In this document: one piece after another, positions 1-9,100 of the stretch | Position numbering within the stretch: position 1 is the first letter of the stretch | Layout: every line of letters starts with the position of its first letter | Assembly (NCBI RefSeq): GCF_002999335.1 | Contig: NW_020312316.1 | Span: forward strand, 1 to 13,211 | Reading direction: 5' to 3' | Origin: Cyclospora cayetanensis | Lineage: Eukaryota; Apicomplexa; Conoidasida; Eucoccidiorida; Eimeriidae | DNA: 13,211 nt | Made by a program: the position numbers and the translations under genes | Notes under the pieces: model-generated | What the model saw: the letters and a program-made list of their open reading frames with translations, nothing else | Told to the model about the DNA's origin: nothing | The model's database searches: none

Positions 1-134
1 AAGCGTAATAGTTGTGAGTAGGAATCATTGCAGTGATATGCTGTGAAACTCATCTAGCGTTATTGTTTTTATGAGAGCAGGAGACAGGATATGAGATCCT
101 CTCGTGAGTGACGTTGTGACGTGTGCGGATACGG

Positions 135-185
<51 letters not shown>

Positions 186-1100
186 CAGAGACAGAGACAG
201 AGACAAAGACAGAGACAGAGAGAGACATACATACATACATACATACAGACGTTGTGTACCTCCATTGCAAGAACCTGACCGGAGGGCGAGCCCTTCACTT
301 CTATCCTTAGTTGCTGCAGCTGCCAAACGAGCAAGCAGCAAAAGAAATTGCCGGGATTCTTCATTCCAAGAAAGCCACCAACGAGATATAACTGGTGTAC
401 AGACACAGTCCTTTTTGAAGTGCGTGTGCAGCTTTGTGGGGTGAGGTTTGTTCTTCTGAAGAACACCTGCATGCGTGCTTGTCCGCTGTTAGACTATTCG
501 TAGGGGGTCTGTGCAATACCGCTTACTAAAGCTTCTGCAGCACAGAGGGCACTGGAGAGAGGGTTTGTGACGTGGAAGCCTAAGGGGACAAAACAGACAC
601 CGTAACAAACAGCACCGCCTGTGCGAAGGCTTCTTGTACGACGATTATGGCCTCTGAGAGAGCTGGCCTGCCTGTTAAAGACGCTGAAGCAACGACACCT
701 GGCACCAAGGCAGCGAAGAAGCTTCGATCGGCAGCACAAGGCACTAGAAAAATCGGCGCGTTGCAAATGCATCACAGCTAGTGATGCATGCCTCTCCCCT
801 TAAAACGCGTACGAAACGCTTCGCACAAAGCTGTAAGACCTCACGCATGCAACGAGATGCACGTGTACAAAGGATACATTTCATACTCTGCGAGGTCAGC
901 TCGGCCTTCTCCAGGTTCCCGCGGGCTTCCTGTAATCGCCTTCTCAGCTGTTCCTCCAAAGCGCTGTAATTCTGAGTCTTGTACACCCCAGCATGAGAGG
1001 CCCCAGCATCGCTGCTGTGCTGGAGAGTGCCTGCGACAAATGGCTCCCAGCTGGCGGCTGTGGAGCCACCCCAAGGGCCTCCTGAGAGGAAGTCTGCCAT
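1..1100 (-). CDS. Unrecognised multi-exon protein with a coiled coil, 3' end off the left edge
   Basis: I do not recognise this protein. Minus-strand exons that join in frame are 1100-887, 579-527, 319-260 and 40-1. The introns are 886-580 (GTATGA...TTAG), 526-320 (GTAAGC...GGCAG after a long pyrimidine tract) and 259-41 (GTACAC...CACAG). Phases agree at each junction (1, 0, 0). The first exon begins MADFLSGGPWGG and contains a charged heptad-like stretch, ALEEQLRRRLQEARGNLEKA, suggesting a coiled coil. The third exon encodes QQLRIEVKGSPSGQVLAME. The start is uncertain: ATG at 1100 has a weak context, and a cag acceptor leaves 1093 as a possible exon start. Further 5' exons up to about 1323 are possible; one candidate frame, ending at a donor at 1158, is rich in Arg and Ser like a mitochondrial presequence. 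Alternatively the second exon reads on to a TAG at 494-496, giving a complete two-exon protein of 99 aa. No function is claimed. Confidence 0.5.
137..246. repeat. Compound GA / GACAGA / CATA microsatellite
   Basis: On the plus strand an AG dinucleotide run (138-167) passes into a CAGAGA-type run (to about 222) and then an ACAT tetranucleotide run (224-246). It lies in the proposed intron 259-41 of the minus-strand gene, starting about 13 nt after that intron's 5' splice site. The HTYIHTY or SLSLSL reading frames across it are repeat artefacts. Confidence 0.95.
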
Positions 1101-1330
1101 AGAAAGGAGAACTTGTAGGTCTCTGTCCAAGTGGCTGCTGCACTTTTGCCAGAATTACCCCTGCTGGGAGTGCGAGAAGCTGCGGCTGACAAGGTGATCG
1201 CGGCGGAGAAAGGAAGCTACAGCCAAAATCTGAAGCCTGATCCGTAGAACTTTACGGTCAATCCCAAGGCATTCAGGACCCCGAGGGGCGCCTTCGTCAC
1301 TTAGGCATAGCTACAGTCTCCATTAGATGA

Positions 1331-3732
1331 AGATTGGACGTTGAGGCTCTACCGTTCAGGGTTCTTGCAATAGAGAGAACCACCGGGCGCTGAAAGAAGG
1401 TGACTGCAGCCTCCTACAGCGGGAGTGTGCGTGGCCCAGCAGCAAAGGCGAGGCATTAAAACGATAAACCATTTGCGAAAGAATAGAAAATGCTAAAACA
1501 CGAAGAAAAACAGCAACGGGCATGCATTGGCTTCTGGCTGTTTCCAGCCTCGGGCCAGTGGTGCCCCCGCTCCGTCGACTGTACAGACACCCCACAACAA
1601 ACTTTAGGCCCTGAATCCTAAACAGTGCGACTTTATTTTATAACATTGGATTTACTATAGCACATGGACCTCATAGTCTTTGGCTCTATCACAGGCTTTT
1701 CTGCCATCTACACCCAGGCACCCTACGCAGGAACTTGATAGGTTCTATGCACGATCAAAACATCTGAAAGCATCGAATGAGATATAACTGCGAAAAAGAG
1801 TACTGCGCAGCTCAATAAAGGAGGCAGAAAATCCATATGCGTGCTGTTATACAGAGGTCCAGATCAACAGAGACCACACAAAATCAGAGGGGAAAGTGCC
1901 GCCCTGGCGGGGTTTAAGGCGCCAGTTTGTTTATGTAGCTTGAAGTAAGTTATATGCCATGTGTCATTTAAGCGTGGAAGATGTATGTATAACGCAGTGT
2001 TGCATACTCATTCGCATGCATGCGTGTAAGCATGTATGAGATGCCGTGTGCATACACGCGCAAGTGCATGGCTCCAAAAGCTGGGGTTCAGCAACCCTTC
2101 TTCTTTCATTTGCTCCTCCACGGGTCAACATCAAGGCGGCAGCTCCATCAAGCTAACACATTCGTGACAAAAAGCATGCACATAGAAGGAACATTCTGTT
2201 TTCTAAGTGTGTAGCGGGCAGGTTACCGCTACACATTTTCTGCCACACCGGCACCCTGAGCTAGGAATTGATGAAAACTCTACTAATTGGCTCGTCTGTC
2301 CGTATAAACTGTTGATTTCGAAGTACTGCTTGTTTTCAGACGCAGTGCTTTGGGGGTGTGTGCCTGATGCTACGTGCAAATAGCTGGGAATACTTGGATG
2401 GTCTGGCTACGCGCACCCTAGCCGTCTTTATTCCATCATGTGGGGTATTCTGAGGGGCACGGGGAGGGAAAGGAGGGAGTTCTGTTGAAGAACCCAAGAA
2501 CCTGTAAAGTGTTTCATCTAGAGTTAATGTCTCCCAGCGGAGACCTCAGATGGAGAATACCAATATGGGAAACATGTAGAAGGACGTAAATAAACCGCCC
2601 GTCCCTCATAGATTAGGGCTGACGCATTCGCAAGCAGACCGATACACACCCTTGACACTCTAAACAAGGTATTTCCGCGTCGCTACTCATGTCAAGCCTA
2701 CGAGTATAAATGAAATAGGACACCAATAAGGCAGACAGCCGAAAGGGAAAGCAAGTGTTCTAGCTGGTATGGAGAAGCGTACGCACTCCTGTTTCGTCTC
2801 TGAGCATCTCCTTCAGGCTCCCTCATGAAACAAAATTGAGACTTTCGTGTTATTAGTCCTGCTCTGCAAGTGCTCTTGTGTCAACAACGTGGAGTGGATT
2901 CGAGACAAATGATGCACGCGTACATCAAAGAATAGGCTTTAAACAATTTCCTCGGTTTCGGTTCCCATGGTGAACCTCATTCAAAAGAGGCTTTTGTTTC
3001 CCCATTTCGCCATACATTTCAGACTTCCTAGGTGACGAGGCTGACACTCGGCCCTTTACGTTGTTACCGACATTTGAGGCCCCATGACAGTCTTTGGTGC
3101 TCCAATTCCGTACGAAACCAAGAAGTGGCGTGCAAATACATTCGCCAACACAGGCATATGTGTATACGCATGAGCTTATTTTGAGCATTTGTAACTCATG
3201 CTTGAGGCTTCGATGTGTGCACGTGTGCGTGTGCCCATACTGGTGCGTACTCACGCACGCTAGAATGAGCCTATGTGCTTGCTTGCATACACAAGAGCCA
3301 TAGTACATCCAATGGTCTGAATGCATGCATCTACGGCTAGACGTGCTAACACATACAGAAACACGTTTGCACCTATGAGCATGCACTTCCAAGCGTGGGC
3401 ATGCACCCTGCTGACGATAAAGCTAAAGAGAGGCTTGCCTCCTGGATCAGCACGGTGTTTCTGCGGCCGCTACGAGATGCAAACACGGGCGTCGCTGCAG
3501 CTCTGAAATCATGGACCTGAGAGATGTATGTGGTGGCTAGTTAACCTGGATGCAGTAGGCAGCCCACAAGGTGCCCTAGGAGTGTTTAATCTGAAGCAAC
3601 GGACACAGGAGACGTCATCCAAACAGAACTTCACGCAAGCCTTAATGCGAAGCTCTTGAAATTGACAAATGGGAAAAGCGAGGCCGCTAAGAAAAAGGAA
3701 ACACACCTATCCGGCAACGGTCGCTGTGGTAA
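1331..3732. other. About 2.4 kb with no convincing gene
   Basis: I find no ORF here with a recognisable domain and no set of exons with agreeing splice phases. It should hold the 3' untranslated region and terminator of LSM8 on its right side and the 5' region of the leftmost minus-strand gene on its left. Palindromic GCATGC-type motifs occur at 2014-2023 and 3322-3329; this motif is overrepresented upstream of apicomplexan genes and is a known ApiAP2 target in Plasmodium. A stretch from about 3130 to 3420 is rich in CA/TG steps and reads as Cys/His/Thr-rich in several frames, the usual signature of noncoding CA-rich DNA. A 39-codon plus-strand ORF at 3401-3520 is treated under findings. Confidence 0.55.
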
Positions 3733-5197
3733 TTAGTGAGCGTTCGACAGAAGAGCTTGCGTGCTTACTGGTTTCAGAGGAGGTGCACGGACACCCGAGG
3801 CATCAATAGACTTTTCAACATCTTCGTCTACTTGACCCACAACAGCGCTGTGAAGAAAACACAAAACAGCACGAGACATGCACTTAAAGGAGTGGCCGCC
3901 CGCAGCGTTCTGGAGTGCCTTTTACAAACAAATGCTATCGTTACTGAACGGAAAGAAGTGAGCTTCCTTGCAGATGTTGGTGGCACACCCATTGAAGAGG
4001 TCCATTGCACTGGTCTGCATGCCTGTTTTTGCCTTTATGTATATTGTTAGAAACTTTTTTTGACGGCTAGTGCCCTGGCCTGAGAGAGTGGGCCTTGCTC
4101 TACTCTACCCTCCGTGCCCCTTCTGTTTCGCATCCTCTTTCAAACGCTGTTAAGGCTCTCTCTGTATTTCCTCAACTACCCTTCATACGCCCTCCTTGGT
4201 CATAGAAACAGACAACCCCACGCGAGGTACATGCCTGTACACGAGAACGTGTCTATACAGGGGGGAGGACAGCAAAAGGGGCCGGCACAGCGAAGACAGA
4301 CTCGCAGTGACGTACACGAACGCCAGTAGACAAGAAACACCGAGAGGAATGCGCACACGGAGTCAATGCGAGTACTGCATGGGGTGTATTGACCACATTC
4401 AGAGCACGGTGGCACCGACTGCGGATGCCATAATTCAAGGAGCAGCCTAGACTACGTGGAAGATTCACAAAAAGCAAAGGCATAAGCAGAGAAGGGACTG
4501 CTTACATATTATCTCCTCTTAGAAGATACAACCCCAGGGGCACGATCTCTACTGGTGCGTCCTCGTGGACCACCTTTTCCGTGCACTTGTTCAAGACGAG
4601 GTTTGTGGACTGATCAAAGGCTATTAAAGTACCCATGAACAGGCGGCCGTCAAACGTCAGCACACAAACTCGCTCTGCAAACAGGCATACAAACACCGAT
4701 AGACAAAAAACCACCAACAGGAATGCACACATGGGGTCCACGCACGGACGGCATGGGGTGTATCGACCATATCCAGAACACGGCAGATGATGAACGAGAC
4801 CTATAGATATCATTCGGGAGCCCGCAATGCAGAAAGCCAAAAAGGACCAGCACACTACTCAACAAGTTACCCAATAGCATAGTGCGTCGAGCACATATGC
4901 AATGAAAACATACAGTTCCTGGATATATCACTGGCCTGCAGCTCGAGCACCAGTTCACCGCGGGAAGTCAGCCAACGCGTAACAATGGCTAGATTCATGA
5001 ACAATCCATGAAACGGAAATGCGGGGGAACATGGACTATCGAGAGAACACGGGCAAAAAGATTCCTTATCATGAGGGTGCAACAACAAGGAGGTTCAAAC
5101 TTGCATGCATATCGCAATACGCTCATGAGCTGACCCATTTGGGGTGTGATTTGGGGTTAATCTTACGCTCGAGAAGAGATTGAAGGCCAGAAGCCAT
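3733..5197 (-). CDS. LSM8: U6 snRNA-associated Sm-like protein LSm8, three exons
   Basis: LSm8 is the subunit that defines the nuclear LSm2-8 ring, which binds the 3' oligo(U) of U6 snRNA and supports U4/U6 assembly, splicing and nuclear RNA decay. Exons on the minus strand are 5197-5167, 4674-4506 and 3847-3733, totalling 315 nt for 104 aa plus TAA. Introns are 5166-4675 (GTAAGA...GCAG, phase 1) and 4505-3848 (GTAAGC...ACAG, phase 2). The ATG sits in AACAATGG, a good context. The first exon ends MASGLQSLLE and joins QRVCVLTFDG. The Sm1 motif (DGRLFMGTLIAFDQSTNLVL, residues about 18-37) and the Sm2 motif (LGLYLLRGDN, about 57-66) are clear. RGDN rather than the RGEN of LSm1, the joined IAVVGQVDED and the tail VRAPPLKP matching LSm8 IRAEPL support LSm8. 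The length is close to the usual 95-100 aa. The annotated ORF-like stretch upstream of exon 2 is intron. It is divergent from ASC-1, 909 bp away. Confidence 0.93.
4327..4409. repeat. Copy A of a diverged repeat in LSM8 intron 2
   Basis: This 83-bp segment aligns with 4700-4783 in the other LSM8 intron, in the same orientation. By eye I count about 17 differences over 84 positions, near 80% identity, including one gap. Exact shared blocks include GGCATGGGGTGTAT-like and ACAGGAATGC-like stretches. Weaker similarity may extend towards 4480. Confidence 0.8.
4700..4783. repeat. Copy B of a diverged repeat in LSM8 intron 1
   Basis: This is the partner of 4327-4409. On the minus (sense) strand it ends only about 25 nt upstream of the exon 2 acceptor, so it supplies much of the 3' end of intron 1. 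Weaker similarity between the two copies may extend towards 4860. Confidence 0.8.
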
Positions 5198-6106
5198 TGT
5201 TTCTGTTTTCTTTAGAGTAAGCGCAGCTAGCAGAGGGACTGATAAACGGTGAAGACAACAACAGATCTGTAAGATCGGCGGGGAAGGGCACCGAAGAAAG
5301 AAGCTTCAAACGAAAAGCACTTTCTACAGCTGCCGCCGGTAAAGTATCCGTTGCGGTTTTCCTCCTTTGCTTCCCTAACAGACCCTCAAGCAAGCAACAG
5401 TTGCCTTTTACCCGCCGATGTGCGCCTTTGGCTGTATAAATGCATGCGCAATTTAGCTTCTTCGAGAAAAAAGCTCGACCCCACAACTGGCATGGCTTCG
5501 CCTTATGTGGCATACAGTTCAGGTGTTGATTTTAATGACAGGATAACCCGCCAAACGCTTCACTGTCGCAAAGAGCTAAAGACAAAAAGCCCACCTATGC
5601 GGCTTTGACAGCCGAAATTCCAGCCCCCCAAACACTTTCAAAGATGGACAAGCCTCGGCGGGCACAAATTAATTGGTGAGAAATACAGTATTGCGAGATT
5701 TACCGAAGAATCGCAACTCAGCTGTCCCGCATGCAGCCAATTGAGGGCGCACGCCATGCAAAAGTACAGCATTTTAGTGGCCGCTCGATAGGGAGAAAGA
5801 GATTAAAATCCGCTGCTAAGGCTTTTTCTCGGCGTTTTCTACCGCAAGAGTATAAGTCGGCACTAACAAGACTCGCTTTCTCCTATGTAACGTTCATGGC
5901 ATGCCATCTCGTTTGACGGCTGCTAGTAGGCTCATGACGAGGCGTCCTGCGCTGTTGTCGAGAAGGTATCGAGACCGCTCTCTTGCCGAGAGCATGATCA
6001 TGTGCGTTGTGTGTCTGCGTATTTCATGAGTCTAAGGGGCAGGAGAACTTCCGAATGCGGCGCTGTACAGCCGTTTTTTGATGCATCCGACGCGCAGGTT
6101 GTAGCC
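5198..6106. promoter_or_regulatory. Divergent intergenic region, LSM8 / ASC-1
   Basis: The 909 bp between the two ATGs must hold the 5' untranslated regions and promoters of both genes, unless upstream noncoding exons exist. Visible motifs are TGCATGC at 5441-5447, directly after a TATAAA at 5435-5440, and GCATGC at 5729-5734 and 5899-5904. Coccidian promoters often lack TATA boxes, so the TATAAA may mean nothing. A plus-strand ORF at 5351-5608 is discussed under findings; otherwise I see no gene. Confidence 0.5.
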
Positions 6107-9100
6107 ATGGAGTTCCCCGTGCTGATCCCCGATGACTTTGCCGCGGCGCAGTTGCCGCAGCTCGCAGAGCTGCTGCGCATGCAGGTGCAGGATGTCTCTC
6201 CCGCCTTGTTGCAGCACATGTGGGAAATCCTCGCAGGGGGTGTTGCCCCGCATAAGGAAACGACCATCGACTCCACAGCTGTAGAGAGTCTCCGTGACTT
6301 TGTTGAGGCAATCGTCGAGCCGCTTCACACGCAGGAGAGTTTCTGCAGCGCTAGACCCCTGATGGAACGCTTTGTAGACGCCTTTGTAACCCGCGCTTGC
6401 AGCAGCAGCAGCTGCAACGCCTCCGCCATGAGTGATGACGGTAACAGAGCAGGAGAGCCTCAGTCCTTTCTGCTCTCTCAGAATCGCAGGGAAACAGTTG
6501 CGTTTTCACAGCCCACCTTCCTTGGGGATGCTGACGCAGCTGCGCGATCTGCTGCTGTTTCCGCGGAAGAAACAGCTGCTCCTGCTGTTTCTCCCCATAC
6601 TCTCGATAACCCCTCCTCCGCCTCCGTGCAAAGGAAGGAGAGATCTTTCGGGGGAGAGAAGCCTGTGGCTGCTTCTGCTAGGAGCACTGGGGGTGCAAAA
6701 TCAGCGAGCGGCGGAGATGGCAGCAGCAGCAGCAGCTGCAGCAGAAGCGGTGTGGGGAGCTCTCATGCAGAAAGACACAGCGAAAAGCAGCGTCAAGCAC
6801 CTCCTCAGAGACAGCGGCCGCAGATGCAGCAGCCGAAGAAGGGAATATATCCCCAGCAGCAAGAAAAAAAACAGCTTCTGCCGAGCAATCCGTCAACTCA
6901 AACGCACCGACCACAGGAGATGCCCGTCCAGTACCCTGCACATGCGCCACAGAATTCAGTACCGCCCTTAAACCACCATCTGCAGAAGACGCAGAAGCAG
7001 CAGCAACAGAAGCAACAACAGAAGCAAGAGAAGCAATTGCTGCTGCCGCAAAAGGGGAGAACACAAGACAGCATGCCACCTTCTGCGGAGGAGTTGCTTG
7101 AGGACGTGGGCTGGGCAGAGGCACCCCCCCCAAGAAAGCGGGTGCCTCGCAAGCAGCAGCAAGTGTTGCAGCGATTCGGAGTTGCTGTTGTATCTGCAGC
7201 GCCAAGCAGTTGCACTTCGAGCAGCAGCAGCAGCCGCTCTCAGACGGAGCATGCAGGCAGGCAGAAGGCAGGGAAGCTAGAAGCCTCTCTCCCCGCAGCC
7301 AAAGCAGCTACTGCCCACTGCCTGTGCCTTGGCGTGGATCATGGAGTGTATGGCGTGTGCTTGAGCTGCGGCTTGATTCGCTGCCACTACGACATCAGCA
7401 GCAGTGGAGAGTCTGTGCAGCATGCCCCTCGGTGTTTGTTTTGCGGCAACGACATTGTGCCTAGTAGAGGTCTCACCGCGCTTTCTGCTGCCGTGAACAA
7501 GCAGCTGATCGAAAGCAGGAGTGAACTCGCACTGCTGCAGGAAGAGGTTCAGCAGCAACAGGCTCACCAGCAGAAGCTGCAGACGCAGCAGCCAACGGAG
7601 GCGATCCAGGAGCGCCTGAGACGGCTGCAGCAACAGATTGCCGCTGATGAGGCTCACCTTAAAGGTAGGTCCCCAACTTCTTTTTGCTGCTGCTTAACAA
7701 TTGTCGTTAAAAAGCCTTCGCCACTTTGCCTCTTCCTCCCTTCCTTCCGCACCTTCCCTCCTCACAGCCACCTGAGAGGCTGTGGGGTTCCTCCACGGCC
7801 AGAGATGCGCATGCACACGTGGGGAATTTCTGCGTTGCTGTTGTACGGCGGCTGCTGCTGTGCATGCTTCTTGTGGAGGCTCTCGCTAAGCGCTTGTTGC
7901 ACTGCTTTTCATGATGTGACGGTGACAGCTGCCCCTGTGTTTCTTCAGCCTTGCGGCTGCACCGCCGACTAGTGGTGTGCGACTCGCAGTCACAACAACA
8001 AACAAAAATTTTGGATCTGAGCAGCTGCTGGTTCGACGCATCTGCCGGAGCCAGAGCGGAATCATCTCGCGCAGACGTGTGGCTGTCTCCAGCACGGCGA
8101 GAAGAGAGGGCCGCCTTGCTTCAGCGTCTTACGAATGCGTTCAACGCAGAAAAAGGTAGAACTGTAGGGAGTACTGAGAGAGATAGATAGAGACATATAG
8201 AGACAGATATAGAGATAGATATATATAGAGAGAGATAGACACACATTTACGCACCTTTACACACATACACATTTACACGCACACATACACATTTACACGC
8301 ACACACACCTTTACACACACACACACATTTACACACATACATTTACACACATACATTTACACACATACACATTTACACGCACACATACACATTTACACAC
8401 ACACACACACACATTTACACATACACACACACCTTTACACACACACACACACCTTTACACACGCACATACACATTTACACACACACATACACATTTACAC
8501 ACACACATACACATTTACACACACACATGCACATTTACACACACACATACACACATTTACACACATACACACACAAACACACATTTACACACACATACAC
8601 ACATTTACACACATTTACACACATTTTCACACATATACACACATTTACACACATTTACACACACATACACACATTTACACACATACACATATGTACACAC
8701 ACACACATTTACACACATACACATATGTACACACACACCCCTAAACAGAGAGAGAGAGATCCTTGAATTTCGTGGGAGCGTTGAATTGAAGTGCTCCGCC
8801 ACGGCCTGCGGTGATGTATGATGTATGGCGTGGCGTTGAAGATGGCGAGGCGCCCATCGCGTGCGGTGTCTTCTCGCTCTCTGCCTCCAGCTCAGCATGC
8901 GAGCACTGTTGAAAAGCCTTCGTTTGCTTGTTTCTGCCTGCTTCTTTTCGACAACACGTCGTTCACGTAATTGTTCGCGTGTATTCTTTGAGAGCCCCAC
9001 TGGGGAGAAGTCGGCGAAGAGCCCCCGCAGAGCATCTGCGGGGGTTCTTTGCTTCGCGTTGAGCCACGAGTGCATGCACGCACCAACCCTCTCGAAGGGT

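Noticed and set aside
309..500. A plus-strand open frame reading KKLPGFFIPRKPPTRYNW, with a good acceptor at 310.
   Set aside because: The opposite strand offers a better exon (319-260) with a stronger acceptor and a phase match to its neighbours; I kept that, though I could not exclude the plus-strand reading.
647..781. A 44-codon plus-strand ORF beginning MASERAGLPVKDAEA with a fair start context.
   Set aside because: It lies inside a proposed minus-strand intron (886-580), is short, lysine-rich and has no recognisable domain or splice partners.
2925..3392. A 155-codon minus-strand ORF.
   Set aside because: It starts in CA/TG-rich DNA, has Cys/His-rich noncoding-like composition and no family motif, and no splice neighbours were found.
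6002..6106. Upstream in-frame extension of ASC-1, with ATG at 6026.
   Set aside because: The ATG at 6107 has a better context and matches the start of the conserved N-terminal region; the extension is not conserved in any form I know.
8527..8766. ORF rich in HTYTH repeats.
   Set aside because: It is the translation of the CA-rich minisatellite in ASC-1 intron 2.
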